This document shows, in pieces, positions 9,443-18,232 of a stretch of 64,000 nucleotides of DNA. Below the pieces are notes generated by a model. The model saw only the letters and a program-made list of their open reading frames with translations. It did no database searches and was not told where the DNA came from. Position 1 is the first letter of the stretch; each line of letters begins with the position of its first letter. The stretch spans positions 1,203,501-1,267,500 of the forward strand of contig NZ_CP053557.1 in the NCBI RefSeq assembly GCF_014524545.1, written 5' to 3'. Origin of the DNA: Exiguobacterium sp. Helios (GTDB taxonomy: Bacteria; Bacillota; Bacilli; Exiguobacteriales; Exiguobacteriaceae). The position numbers and the translations under genes were made by a program.

Positions 9443-10159
9443 TTAATTAAAATAGTTCAGCGGGTTGACGCTGTTTGCTGCAGAAGAAGCGCTGTAAACA
9501 TAGTTTCCACGGTGCATTTCGAAATGAAGGTGTGAGCCGAATGAGTTGCCGGTGTTGCCGATATTACCGATGCGTGAACCCTTGGCAACAGTTTGTCCAA
9601 CAGAAACAGCTCGACTGCTTAAGTGTGCATATACCGTCGTATAGGAAATTCCATTGACGGTATGCTTCATCATGATGTGGTTACCGTAAGCGCCGTAATA
9701 CCGGGAAGTGATGACTGTACCGGCAGCAGAAGCATAAACTGGTGTACCCGTTGGGGCAGCGATATCAATCCCGTTATGGAACGTGTAACCGTAAGTACCG
9801 CTAGCGGCACCATACCCTTGGGCAATCCGTCCGCTGGCTGGTCGTGAAAATCCGCTAGACGCTTTTGTAGATGTCGTAACACTGTATTTTTTAGCATATG
9901 TAGAAGAGATGTAACGGGATGTGCCGCCGTAAGAAATTTTTGTCCAAGATCCGGACACGCCTAAATAATTGAAAGTTTGACCAGAATTGACACTACCGAC
10001 GACTTTGTAAGCAGTCGAAGGACCCGTTCGAACCCGCAACCCGTCTGCGGTTACTTTTACTTTGTACGTTGTTGCTGCTTCAACTTTTTCTATACCCGTT
10101 GTAGCGAAACCAGAAACCATCAGTGCTGTCATTGTCATAGTTGTAATCATGCGTTTCAT
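9443..10159 (-). CDS. secreted SH3 domain / M23 (LytM-type) peptidase
   Basis: A predicted cell-wall endopeptidase of 238 residues. A signal peptide (about 1-27, ending near VEAA) is followed by a bacterial SH3 domain (about 30-85, ADGLRVRTGPSTAYKVVG), a short linker and an M23 domain. The zinc-site motifs are HNGIDIAAPTG (HxxxD) and HLHFE near the C terminus. I chose ATG 10159 because AGGAGG lies 9 bases upstream; the longer frame has no such site. It is monocistronic between two terminators. The role is peptidoglycan hydrolysis; the exact bond cut is unknown. Confidence 0.9.
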   Translation of the reverse strand: MKRMITTMTMTALMVSGFATTGIEKVEAATTYKVKVTADGLRVRTGPSTAYKVVGSVNSGQTFNYLGVSGSWTKISYGGTSRYISSTYAKKYSVTTSTKASSGFSRPASGRIAQGYGAASGTYGYTFHNGIDIAAPTGTPVYASAAGTVITSRYYGAYGNHIMMKHTVNGISYTTVYAHLSSRAVSVGQTVAKGSRIGNIGNTGNSFGSHLHFEMHRGNYVYSASSAANSVNPLNYFN

Positions 10160-10424
10160 GTAGAAGTTCCTCCTAAAGTGTGAAAGACGACGGACGATTA
10201 TGTAAGGGAACAAGACCCTTTCAAAGTTGTAAGATACAAAGCATATGTATTTAATATGTATAAATATTTTCTTGATAGAATGATTATAGCATCGCAAATA
10301 ACACAAAAATATTTCAGTTTCATTGCAAGATTATAGTTGTATAACATATATTGTAATGGAATATTTTTCATTTATTATCTGAATTTGTTTTAAATAAAAT
10401 AGAATGTATAGCTCTTTTTATGAA
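10160..10424. other. AT-rich intergenic region
   Basis: A long AT-rich leader/promoter region upstream of the M23 gene (minus strand). The stretch 10230-10430 is strongly AT-rich. No gene or RNA fold is recognised. A single-mismatch WalR-like direct repeat may lie at 10331-10346, which is not enough to call. Confidence 0.4.
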
Positions 10425-10469
10425 AAAATTTAAAAACCCGTGACGATGCGAGAGACACATCATCACGGG
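10425..10469 (-). terminator. terminator of the lipid kinase gene
   Basis: A 12-bp stem (10437-10448 with 10458-10469, CCCGTGAYGATG type). On the minus strand it is followed by TTTTTAAATTTTTTC. Confidence 0.85.
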
Positions 10470-10485
10470 GTATAGGCAAAAAGAA

Positions 10486-11376
10486 TTAGTTGGAAACGGG
10501 TGCGAAAACAGTTAAATGCTGGCTTAAGACCTGAACCGTAACAGGAAGATGACCCGCTGTGTCGCCGTCAGCATTAATCGGGAGACGTTCCTTTGAATCG
10601 ATATGAACTTCTTTTGTCGTAAAATATTCCACTTGATCAGCGTCAGAAATTTTTCCGGTTAATAGTTTCGGTAAGGCCTGTAAGGCATCAAAGAAACCAA
10701 GCTGTTTGACGATGAAGACATGCAACAGACCATCGTCGACACGGGCTTCTTTCGCAAACGATTCGAAACCGCCGACAGAATTGGTCAAGGAAATGATCAG
10801 GAGAGGCGTTTCACCATCAAACGATTTTTCTTTCGCCGTCAGTTGGATCGGATAGGGACTATGGTCTTTAAAGGCTTTTAGTCCTTCAATGAAGTAGGCG
10901 ACGGAACCAAGCGATGTTTTTTGTTCGACACTTACTTCTTCGACCGCTTCTGCAATCAAACCGACAGCGATGACGTTCATGAAATAATGATCATCATACT
11001 TACCGATGTCGAGCGGGCGGGACGGAGCATCCTCTAAAACGCTGATAGCTTCCTGCGGATCTGTCGGAATGTTCAATGCACGCGCTAAGTCATTGACCGT
11101 TCCGAGCGGCACGATGCCAAGCGTCGGTCGATGTTCTTGTTCCGCGATGCCGGTGATGACCTCATTAACCGTTCCATCCCCACCCATAGCGACGACGGCA
11201 TCATAATGCCCGACTGCAGCTTGTTTGGCAAATTCGGTTGCATCGCGTTCTTTTTCCGTAAAACGGACATCGACTTCCGTAAACCGTTGCGCCAATGTTC
11301 CTTCCGCAAATTCAGCGTGTTTCTTTCCAAGTTCTTTACCGGATGACGGATTGATGATGAGCATGACTTTTGACAC
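10486..11376 (-). CDS. diacylglycerol/lipid kinase family protein (DAGK catalytic domain)
   Basis: A soluble or membrane-associated lipid kinase of 296 residues. The N-terminal INPSSGK and the nucleotide-binding signature GGDGTVNEV (about 62-70) define the DAGK/YegS fold. GTVNDLARAL and the C-terminal beta-sandwich with NADGD are as in the family. The GTG start at 11376 is supported by AAAGGAGG 8 bases upstream. It could be a DgkB-like diacylglycerol kinase recycling lipid turnover products, or a YtlR/BmrU-like paralogue of unknown substrate. I leave it unnamed. Confidence 0.87.
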   Translation of the reverse strand: MSKVMLIINPSSGKELGKKHAEFAEGTLAQRFTEVDVRFTEKERDATEFAKQAAVGHYDAVVAMGGDGTVNEVITGIAEQEHRPTLGIVPLGTVNDLARALNIPTDPQEAISVLEDAPSRPLDIGKYDDHYFMNVIAVGLIAEAVEEVSVEQKTSLGSVAYFIEGLKAFKDHSPYPIQLTAKEKSFDGETPLLIISLTNSVGGFESFAKEARVDDGLLHVFIVKQLGFFDALQALPKLLTGKISDADQVEYFTTKEVHIDSKERLPINADGDTAGHLPVTVQVLSQHLTVFAPVSN

Positions 11377-11443
11377 AAATGATTCCTCCTTTGATTCTAC
11401 CTGTTCCTATTTTCCCAAGATTCCATAAACATAATCCTGGACA

Positions 11444-11485
11444 GAAAAAAACCTTGGACATCACGAAGATTCGTCATGTCCAAGG
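11444..11485 (-). terminator. terminator of the symporter gene
   Basis: A long stem built on CCTTGGACAT / ATGTCCAAGG (11452-11485). A T7 run follows on the minus strand. Confidence 0.85.
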
Positions 11486-11496
11486 AAACGATGAAA

Positions 11497-12972
11497 TTAG
11501 CGACGGGCGATTGGAGGAGGGGATGCTTCTCCTGCTGCCGGACGAACGGTTTCTTCTTCGTCCCAACACTCTGTATTTTCGATACCGAGTGCTTTCGCCG
11601 AGAAGACCGGATCGAGTCCTTTTTTCCGTTGTTCCTGGTAATCGTTGATGACTTTGAGGGCGATACCGCCTAAGAGTGAGATGGCCGTCAAGTTGATCAA
11701 CGTCATACCTGCCATGAAGAGGTCAGCGAAGCTCCAAACCATTCCCAGACTGAGGACGGAACCGATGAAAACAAAGGCCATTGTCGCAATCCGGAATCCG
11801 AAGACAGCAGCCGGACTGTTTTTGATGAATTCGATGTTTGTTTCACCGTAGTAGTAACTGCCGACGATTGAACTGAAAGCGAACAAGAAGACACAGATTG
11901 CGATGAAGGCAGGAGCGACGGCACCCAGTTGTTCACCTAATGCGTTCTGTAACATCGCGATTCCTTCCCCGTTACCTGTCGCATAACTGTCACTGAGAAG
12001 AACGATGGCAGCTGTTGCTGTACAAACGATCAACGTATCAAGGAAAACACCAAGTGTTTGTAGGAATCCTTGTTTGGCCGGGTGAGAAACTTCGGCCGCC
12101 GCGGCAGCGTTCGGTGCAGAACCCATACCGGCTTCGTTTGAGAACAGACCCCGTTTGACACCAAGCGAAATCGCAGCTCCGACCGATCCGCCGAAAGCTT
12201 GCTCGATGCCGAAAGCGCTCTTGAAGATCATAGCGAAGACGCCGGGAAGTTCCGTCAGGTTCGTGACGACGACGAACAGAGCAGCAATCAGGTAAAGACC
12301 GGCCATGACAGGGACGACGATGGCTGAGAACTTCGCTACCCGGTGAACACCACCGAAGATGACCAGTCCTGTCAAGACAACGAGTACACCGCCGACGACA
12401 GCTTTATTGATACCAAAGGCATTATCAAATGCGGCCGCAATCGTGTTCGATTGAACGGAATTGAAGATTAAGCCGAACGTGACGGCGATTAAGATGGCGA
12501 AGACAACACCGAGCGCACGGTTTTTTAAACCCTTTTCGATGTAGTAGGCGGGACCGCCGCGGTAGGCATTCGTTTTACTGTCGCGGACTTTATAGACTTG
12601 AGCAAGCGTACTTTCAATTAAAGCAGTTGCGCCTCCGAGTAATGCAACCATCCACATCCAGAAGACGGCACCGGGTCCGCCGAGCGTAAGGGCAATCGTA
12701 ACACCGGCGAGGTTACCAGTTCCGATTCGTGTAGCGGCACCGATGAAGAAGGACTGTAAAGAGGTAATGCTTTGTCCTTCATCGTCCGTTGTTTTCTCGT
12801 TTTTATCGAGTGTGACACGGAACATTTCTTTTAAGTACCGGAACTGAATGAATTTTGTCCGAATCGTAAAGTAGATGCCGACTCCGATCAGTGCCGCGAT
12901 TAAAACATAAGACCATAATAAGTTGTTGGCAAAATCGACTCCTGATTGTACTGCTTGTTGAAAGGCATCCAT
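11497..12972 (-). CDS. sodium:alanine (AGCS family) amino acid symporter
   Basis: An integral membrane protein of 491 residues with about 10-11 hydrophobic helices. Family hallmarks include IGVGIYFTIRTKFIQFR near the N terminus, GTGNLAGVTIAL, the GGPGAVFWMW segment and KRGLFSNEAGMGSAPNAAA. AGCS proteins import alanine, glycine or glutamine with sodium or protons. The substrate is not readable from sequence. ATG 12972 has AGGAGG at a good distance. It is a single gene with its own terminator. Confidence 0.92.
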   Translation of the reverse strand: MDAFQQAVQSGVDFANNLLWSYVLIAALIGVGIYFTIRTKFIQFRYLKEMFRVTLDKNEKTTDDEGQSITSLQSFFIGAATRIGTGNLAGVTIALTLGGPGAVFWMWMVALLGGATALIESTLAQVYKVRDSKTNAYRGGPAYYIEKGLKNRALGVVFAILIAVTFGLIFNSVQSNTIAAAFDNAFGINKAVVGGVLVVLTGLVIFGGVHRVAKFSAIVVPVMAGLYLIAALFVVVTNLTELPGVFAMIFKSAFGIEQAFGGSVGAAISLGVKRGLFSNEAGMGSAPNAAAAAEVSHPAKQGFLQTLGVFLDTLIVCTATAAIVLLSDSYATGNGEGIAMLQNALGEQLGAVAPAFIAICVFLFAFSSIVGSYYYGETNIEFIKNSPAAVFGFRIATMAFVFIGSVLSLGMVWSFADLFMAGMTLINLTAISLLGGIALKVINDYQEQRKKGLDPVFSAKALGIENTECWDEEETVRPAAGEASPPPIARR

Positions 12973-13121
12973 CTGAAAAATTCCTCCTAATGTGTTGTAG
13001 CAAAATGGCTATACGCTAAATTATACGAATTTTCAGATAATATGCAAGGTGAATTTTGAAACTTTTTTTCATAAATTAACACGGTTAACTATTTAAAAAG
13101 TAGAGAATTTGAACTGTTTTT

Positions 13122-13159
13122 GAAAAATAAAAGAGACCTGTCGACTAAATCGACAGGTC
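13122..13159 (-). terminator. terminator of the ABC-F gene
   Basis: A stem GACCTGTCGA / TCGACAGGTC (13135-13144, 13150-13159). It is followed on the minus strand by TCTTTTATTTTT. Confidence 0.8.
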
Positions 13160-13188
13160 ATAAAATCACATAATTTAGGAGGAATGAC

Positions 13189-15048
13189 TCATTCCGAAGC
13201 TAAAAATTGTTCGTATTGCGCATCGAGCTGTTGGACAAGTTCTTCACGGATAGAAAAAAGTTTCACCGTCTCTTCATAATCCGTCGTTTCAGCAAGTTGC
13301 CGATCAAGCATCTTCAGTTCCTGTTCCAATCGTTCGATCGTCTCTTCTACTTGACGTGTTGTCTGTACTGGAATAGAAGGAGATGGTCGTTTTTTAGCAG
13401 AGACGACGTTCTTCGGTATTTTGGCGTCAGGCGACTGTGTTTGCCGTTTGGTTGACGCATAGACATAGGGACCGGGAAACAGCTCCATCGTCTGATCAAG
13501 CCAAAGGGTCTTCGTAAACAGCCGGTTCAAGAAATAGCGGTCGTGCGAAACGGCGATCAACGTTCCGTCAAACGATTCGAGTGCCTCTTCAAGCGCATCA
13601 CGTGATTCGATGTCGAGATGATTGGTCGGCTCATCCAAAATCAGTACGTTCAAATCGGAGTGGACCAGAACCGCGAGCATCAGCCGCATGCGTTCGCCAC
13701 CACTTAACGCCTCGACCGGTAAGAAGACCCGGGGGCCAAAAAACAAGAACTGGGCGAGACGCTGCCGCGCCGTTCCTTCATCGAGATCAACGGTCGTGCG
13801 AAAAACGTCAATCAAACGTTCACCGGGCGGGAAGTCAACTCGTTGCGACAGGTAGCCGATTTTCACTGACGGTCCACGCGTAATCAGACCGCTTGTCGGT
13901 TCGAGATGGCCTAACAGGAGATGCAATAGTGTGGATTTTCCGCTTCCGTTTGCGCCGACGATGGCGATTCGATCTTTTGCCGAAATCTCAAAGTTTAATG
14001 AATGAAACAACGGTTGTTTAGAGAAGGCAATACTGACATCCTCGACGCGGTAAACCATCCGGCTCGTTTTTCCATGTGCTGCAAACGCAAGATCGGGGGT
14101 CTCGGCGTCAAGCCTTGGGCGTTTGATCCGTTCGATCCGTGCGAGTGCCCGTTCCATCGATTTTGCTTTTCGGAATAGTTTTTCGCTTGGTGGTGACGCT
14201 TCGTTTGCCCATTGCCGCAGACGGCGGATCGCTTCCTTCATCTGCTTGATCTTCTTCTGTTGTTCCTGGTAAGCATGGAATTGCTCAAGTAGAAGGCGTT
14301 CCTTTTCCTTCACGTAAAACGTGTAATTTCCCTGGTACAGCTGAATCTGCCCCTCCTCCAGTTCAGCGATGCGCGTCACGACCGCATCAAGAAACACACG
14401 ATCGTGGGAGACGATCAGGACAGCCCCGGCATAATCGGCTAAAAAGGATTCCAGCCACTCGACGGCGTCTAAATCCAGATGGTTCGTCGGTTCGTCGAGG
14501 ATCAACAACTCCGGCTCGGTCAACAACATCCTTCCGAGGCAGATTTTGGTCTGTTCGCCGCCGCTGAGCTGCTCAAACGGACGGTCCAAAAGGGCATGCA
14601 ACTGCAAGCCGTTAATCATCCGGTCGATTTTGGAATCCAGCAAATACCCGCCTTGGCGCTCAAAAGCTTCGGTCTCTTGCGTGTAGCGTTCGAGCAACTG
14701 ATCGATTTGATCCGTTTTTGTCGCCATGTCCCGTTCGATTTGTTGCAGGGAGCGTTGTAAATCGACAAGCGTGGCGAAGGCAGTCCACAGGACATCACGC
14801 CCCGTCATTACGTTGTCGAACACGGGAAGTTGTGCCAAATAACCGATGGAGAGCCCGCTTTTTTGATAAATCGTTCCGCTGTCTTCGGAATCAAGACGGG
14901 CAATCAAACGTAAGAGCGTCGTTTTACCGCTTCCGTTTCGGCCGATCAAGCCGATGCGGTCTTGGTGCTCGATAAAGAGGGAGACGTCCGTTAAGATATC
15001 GTCGCCTCCGAATTGTTTTGTCAGGTGTTGGATGTCGCAGATCATCAT
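13189..15048 (-). CDS. ABC-F family ATPase (ribosome-associated, candidate antibiotic-resistance type)
   Basis: A soluble tandem ATPase of 619 residues without membrane segments. NBD1 has GRNGSGKTT, LSGGEQ and LILDEPTNHLD. NBD2 has GANGSGKST, LSGGERMR and LILDEPTNHLD. They are separated by a long charged linker (about 235-310, two predicted helices), the element that enters the ribosomal E/P site in this family. A coiled C-terminal tail (about 555-619) follows. ABC-F proteins rescue stalled ribosomes or displace ribosome-targeting antibiotics. The upstream leader ORF and attenuator suggest drug- or stalling-induced expression, which favours a protection role (inference). ATG 15048 is preceded by AGAGAGGAC. 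Confidence 0.88.
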   Translation of the reverse strand: MMICDIQHLTKQFGGDDILTDVSLFIEHQDRIGLIGRNGSGKTTLLRLIARLDSEDSGTIYQKSGLSIGYLAQLPVFDNVMTGRDVLWTAFATLVDLQRSLQQIERDMATKTDQIDQLLERYTQETEAFERQGGYLLDSKIDRMINGLQLHALLDRPFEQLSGGEQTKICLGRMLLTEPELLILDEPTNHLDLDAVEWLESFLADYAGAVLIVSHDRVFLDAVVTRIAELEEGQIQLYQGNYTFYVKEKERLLLEQFHAYQEQQKKIKQMKEAIRRLRQWANEASPPSEKLFRKAKSMERALARIERIKRPRLDAETPDLAFAAHGKTSRMVYRVEDVSIAFSKQPLFHSLNFEISAKDRIAIVGANGSGKSTLLHLLLGHLEPTSGLITRGPSVKIGYLSQRVDFPPGERLIDVFRTTVDLDEGTARQRLAQFLFFGPRVFLPVEALSGGERMRLMLAVLVHSDLNVLILDEPTNHLDIESRDALEEALESFDGTLIAVSHDRYFLNRLFTKTLWLDQTMELFPGPYVYASTKRQTQSPDAKIPKNVVSAKKRPSPSIPVQTTRQVEETIERLEQELKMLDRQLAETTDYEETVKLFSIREELVQQLDAQYEQFLASE

Positions 15049-15072
15049 ATGAAATGTCCTCTCTGGCGCATC

Positions 15073-15102
15073 AAAAAAAGGAGAGCGCAAACAGCACTCT
15101 CC
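15073..15102 (-). terminator. attenuator hairpin in the ABC-F leader
   Basis: GGAGAGTGC / GCGCTCTCC (15080-15088 with 15094-15102) forms a 9-bp stem with a G-U pair. A T7 run follows on the minus strand, ending only about 25 bases before the ABC-F start codon. This position makes it a transcription attenuator rather than an end-of-operon terminator. Confidence 0.85.
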
Positions 15103-15174
15103 TTGACTCGTGGAAGATGCGCTTTGCTTTATTTTTCAGGTATGAGGTTCGTTAAAAAAGGGCAGACTAGTCCC

Positions 15175-15255
15175 TTAGAACGCCATTCCATGAAAAATCG
15201 CGCGCAACAGATACAGTTGTTCCATCAACCAATGCTTACACGCAGCAAAACCCAT
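15175..15255 (-). CDS. 26-residue leader peptide upstream of the ABC-F gene
   Basis: An ORF with ATG 15255 and TAA 15175-15177, preceded by AAAAGGTGGTGTGGAGAC (a GGTGG/GGAG ribosome site). The peptide starts MGFAACKHW and ends FHGMAF. It includes an LLRAIF stretch. It lies between a likely promoter (TGGTAAAAT near 15290-15300) and the attenuator at 15073-15102. A five-bp AAGGG/CCCTT hairpin with T's overlaps its stop codon. The arrangement resembles the ribosome-stalling leaders known for vmlR, lsa/vga-like and msr genes. Translation has not been shown. Confidence 0.6.
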   Translation of the reverse strand: MGFAACKHWLMEQLYLLRAIFHGMAF

Positions 15256-15326
15256 GTCTCCACACCACCTTTTCCGATTCAATACATCTATTTTACCATG
15301 CCTGACAGAAAAGAAAACGTTAATCT

Positions 15327-16208
15327 TTATTTAAATAAGCCGGCAATCGAGTTGAAGAATGCACTGAGACCATCAAACAACTTCGCAAAAAATCCTTTTG
15401 TCTCTTCTGAGGTCGCGAAGGCCTGGATATCTTGTCCGGCATCTTTTAGACCACTCTCGATTTGACCCCAGTTCAGGTCCGCTTGTTCCATTTGATTAAA
15501 CAGTCCGGTCAACCGGTCCATCTGAGCATCGGATAAATTGATGTTATTGTTTTGGATGACTTGGACGATGACGTTTTCAATCTCGACCTTCGTTTCCGGC
15601 TGTTGTTTCGCGATTTCCGCTTTGATTTCATTCATCAAGTCGGCGACTTTATCCGTCCCGACCGTTTTCCCGACATCGGATGTCACAGAGAGTTCTTGCT
15701 GGGCAAGGTCTTTTCGTTCATCCGTCAGTTTGATGCCGGTCTCGGCAGATGTTTGATCATACGCTTTCATGATCCCGGTCAAAGCCGAAGTTCCGGTTAC
15801 CTTGTACGGGGACGTGATCGTAATGTCCGCATCCGTTACACCCGCTGTGACGAGGGCGTTGAGGTACATGTCTTTTGTGACCCAGGTGATGTTTTCGGTC
15901 GCGACAGATAATCCATCACCTTTTTCAGCCAACTCAATTTTAGCGGAAGAGTACATGCCGCCACCCCGTTGTGATTGGGGAATGTTTTTCCCGAGATATT
16001 TTTCTTCATCCGCAGATGTTGCAATAATCGGAGTAATGCCTTCCGGTGCATTCAGACGGGACAAGACCCACGATTTATCCTTTGCCCCAAGTGATTCGCC
16101 AAGGGTGACGATTGTTTTGTCGACCACTTGTTCAGCAGATGCGGTCGTCGGTAGCAGTAAGGTAGTAGCAAGTAATGCCGAAGCGGTCCATGTCATGGTT
16201 TTATTCAT
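15327..16208 (-). CDS. ypuA: YpuA-like secreted protein (DUF1002)
   Basis: A 293-residue exported protein of the DUF1002/YpuA family. A signal peptide (1-25, cleaved near TASA) is followed by an acidic, alanine-rich domain with the family segments LGESLGAKDK, GMYSSAKIEL, YLNALVTAGVTDADI and the long C-terminal helix region. The biochemical function of the family is unknown; it acts outside the membrane. ATG 16208 has TGGAGG upstream. No separate terminator is visible before the ABC-F leader downstream, so readthrough into that leader is possible. Confidence 0.85.
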   Translation of the reverse strand: MNKTMTWTASALLATTLLLPTTASAEQVVDKTIVTLGESLGAKDKSWVLSRLNAPEGITPIIATSADEEKYLGKNIPQSQRGGGMYSSAKIELAEKGDGLSVATENITWVTKDMYLNALVTAGVTDADITITSPYKVTGTSALTGIMKAYDQTSAETGIKLTDERKDLAQQELSVTSDVGKTVGTDKVADLMNEIKAEIAKQQPETKVEIENVIVQVIQNNNINLSDAQMDRLTGLFNQMEQADLNWGQIESGLKDAGQDIQAFATSEETKGFFAKLFDGLSAFFNSIAGLFK

Positions 16209-16399
16209 AAAAGTTCCTCCATAAGTTAAGTATCAGGTACTAAATTTAGTCTAATCGACCGGCGACAGAAGAGAATCGGTCTCAAGGACGAGCCGTCATC
16301 CACCTTCCGTCATGTTCCATTGTACAAAAAAATGGAGTGAAATGACGAGAATGGGTCAATTCCACATCAAATCATGATAAACTCAAAACAAATCAAATA

Positions 16400-16497
16400 G
16401 CGACCACTAGGGGAGTCAGTAGGCTGACTGAGACGACGGAGACGTTCGGACCCTTTGAACCTGATTAAGTTTGGACTTACGGAGGGAAGTGGCGTGG
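16400..16497 (+). promoter_or_regulatory. TPP riboswitch (THI element)
   Basis: Conserved thi-box features are present: CTGAGA (16428-16433), ACCCTTTGAACCTGAT (16450-16465) and GGAGGGAAGTGG closing the P1 side. It is followed by a terminator hairpin. It lies directly upstream of tenA, so thiamine pyrophosphate should repress tenA transcription. Confidence 0.95.
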
Positions 16498-16522
16498 ACG
16501 ATCCTCTTTTTATGGTCTTTTC

Positions 16523-16555
16523 ACGTCATGCCTGACATCAGGTGTGGCGTTTTTT
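16523..16555 (+). terminator. expression-platform terminator of the TPP riboswitch
   Basis: A stem ACGTCATGCCTGA / TCAGGTGTGGCGT (16523-16535, 16538-16550) with six T's. The hairpin ends 23 bases before the tenA start. Confidence 0.85.
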
Positions 16556-16577
16556 GATTACAAAAGGGGGAACCAAC

Positions 16578-17273
16578 ATGACATTCAGTGAAGAAATCCG
16601 GCAAGCGGCAAAACGGTATTGGGACAGCAGCTTTACCCATCCATTCGTGACAGGGATTGCGGATGGAACACTACCAGAAGCAAAATTTCGCCATTACGTC
16701 CTACAGGATGCCTATTACTTAAAACATTTCGCGAAAATTCAGGCGCGGGCCGCGTCGAAGGCACAGGACTTCGCGACGATTGCCGAACTCGCGGAACATG
16801 CGACGTCGACCTATGCTGCAGAACTCAGTCTGCATCAATCGTTTTTTGAACCGCTTGGGATTTCGGACAAGACACTGGCAGAGTTTGAACCAGCACCGAC
16901 CGCATATGCGTATATTTCGCATATGCACCATGCAAGTGAAGGGACGCTTGGGGAGACCATCGCTGCGATTTTACCGTGTTACTGGCTTTACTATGAGATT
17001 GGACAACAGTTACAGGCAGCGACACCGGCTTCACCGATTTATCAGCAATGGATTGCGACATACAGTTCCGAATGGTTCGAGCGGGTGGTCTTTGAACAGA
17101 TTGACCGGTTAAATGAGTTGGCAGAGAAGGCGAGTGAACAAGAACGCGTCCGGATGAAACAACATTTCGTCAGAAGCTGTTATTACGAATTGATGTTTTG
17201 GCAGATGGGCTGGGCGGAAGAAACGTTTGAACGGCAGTACGAACAGACGATGGAAATGACATCATCCAAGTAA
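16578..17273 (+). CDS. tenA: aminopyrimidine aminohydrolase / thiaminase II
   Basis: Hydrolyses aminomethyl-pyrimidine from degraded thiamine so that the pyrimidine can be salvaged. The all-alpha protein has 231 residues with LQDAYYLKHF and the active-site Cys134 in LPCYWLYYEIG. I chose ATG 16578, with AAAAGGGGG upstream; the frame extends to 16542 but that part lies in the riboswitch terminator. It is controlled by the TPP riboswitch and is alone in its transcription unit, so it acts in salvage rather than in a thi operon. Confidence 0.95.
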   Translation: MTFSEEIRQAAKRYWDSSFTHPFVTGIADGTLPEAKFRHYVLQDAYYLKHFAKIQARAASKAQDFATIAELAEHATSTYAAELSLHQSFFEPLGISDKTLAEFEPAPTAYAYISHMHHASEGTLGETIAAILPCYWLYYEIGQQLQAATPASPIYQQWIATYSSEWFERVVFEQIDRLNELAEKASEQERVRMKQHFVRSCYYELMFWQMGWAEETFERQYEQTMEMTSSK

Positions 17274-17285
17274 GGAAGGAAATAC

Positions 17286-17324
17286 AAACACCGGATCCGA
17301 CGATAAGCGGATCCGGTGTTTGTT
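17286..17324. terminator. shared terminator between tenA and spo0M
   Basis: A palindromic stem CACCGGATCCG / CGGATCCGGTG flanked by AAA and TTTGTT (17286-17324). The two converging genes end on either side. Confidence 0.8.
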
Positions 17325-17340
17325 CTATAGAAAACATCAA

Positions 17341-18114
17341 TCAACTGTGGTGTTCAATCAAATCGGCGAGACGTTGTTTCACGAGTGACGGATTCGTTAA
17401 GTCCTGGTTCGATAATGAAAGTTTCGTCATCGTCTCATCGGTTCCTGCCATTTCACTGAACAGCGAACCGAGACTGTGGGCACGGCGGTCGATTTGGACG
17501 ACGATGTCGATGCCGAACCGGTCTTGCAACAGGATAACTTCGATTTCGTCCAGCTTGTGAGCATAATGAGTACCGCGGGCAGAATACTCAAGTTCCTGCG
17601 CGATCGGCAAATCTTTCCGGAAGCGGCCCGGCAATTTCTCTGTATCAGCTTTCTTGAGGCGGAATCCGAGGTTTTCCATCGCTTCAAGGATGACCGATTG
17701 GTAGTCATTCGCTTTGACGACGACAGCATCGTGGTCAGAAGGGTCAACCGCCTGCGCGATATCAAGACCCGTCTCGATCCACGACTTCGATTGGCTGACG
17801 GAAAGTGGTGTATTAAAAGGGACTTGAAGCGTAAACGGTATTTCCCGTTCGACGTCTGCTTCAATCGTAAACGGGGCTTCATTTAATGCAAACCGGTCCA
17901 GTGTGAACGTCGTGAATGCCGTGCTGTCCCCGACTTCTTGTTTGTACTGGGTATTGAAGGCGAGATAAATCCGGGCGATTTCCTGATCGACGTTACCGCC
18001 CTTAATATGAACGACTCCTTGAATCGTTCCACCGGGTTCACAGTGATCTTGTTCGAGTCGTGTATCGACCGTTGCGGCACCAATGCCGATTTGTGAAAGA
18101 ATTTTTTTGAACAT
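17341..18114 (-). CDS. spo0M: Spo0M-like arrestin-fold protein
   Basis: A 257-residue soluble protein of the SpoOM family. The beta-sandwich N-terminal part includes the family stretches DTRLEQDHCEPGG and GVVHIKGGNVDQ. The C-terminal part has PLGRF-type QELEY and GIDIVVQIDRR. In B. subtilis Spo0M influences sporulation and the cell envelope. Here it sits in a genome region with no sporulation genes, so a non-sporulation role is likely (inference). ATG 18114 has AAAGGAGG upstream. A candidate ECF-sigma promoter lies at 18174-18200. Confidence 0.9.
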   Translation of the reverse strand: MFKKILSQIGIGAATVDTRLEQDHCEPGGTIQGVVHIKGGNVDQEIARIYLAFNTQYKQEVGDSTAFTTFTLDRFALNEAPFTIEADVEREIPFTLQVPFNTPLSVSQSKSWIETGLDIAQAVDPSDHDAVVVKANDYQSVILEAMENLGFRLKKADTEKLPGRFRKDLPIAQELEYSARGTHYAHKLDEIEVILLQDRFGIDIVVQIDRRAHSLGSLFSEMAGTDETMTKLSLSNQDLTNPSLVKQRLADLIEHHS

Positions 18115-18173
18115 GTTGTGTTCCTCCTTTAAATTAAGTATGACGACTAAAAATAAAGCTTGCTTGCTTGTCG

Positions 18174-18200
18174 AACGCGGGTGAATTTGCTACAGTTTCG
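18174..18200 (-). promoter_or_regulatory. candidate ECF-sigma promoter of spo0M
   Basis: On the minus strand, CGAAAC is separated by 17 bp from CGTT. The ECF consensus is TGAAAC then CGTA/CGTC. The -10 is imperfect, so confidence is limited. Confidence 0.35.
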
Positions 18201-18232
18201 AAAGACCAAACAAAAAAAGGACGGGACGATAC

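Noticed and set aside
10331-10346. WalR-like direct repeat upstream of the M23 peptidase gene
   Set aside because: One of the two half-sites has a mismatch at a key G, and the region is very AT-rich, so chance is likely.
18158-18171. Short tandem CTTG repeat upstream of spo0M
   Set aside because: Only three units in a non-coding region. No sign of phase variation.
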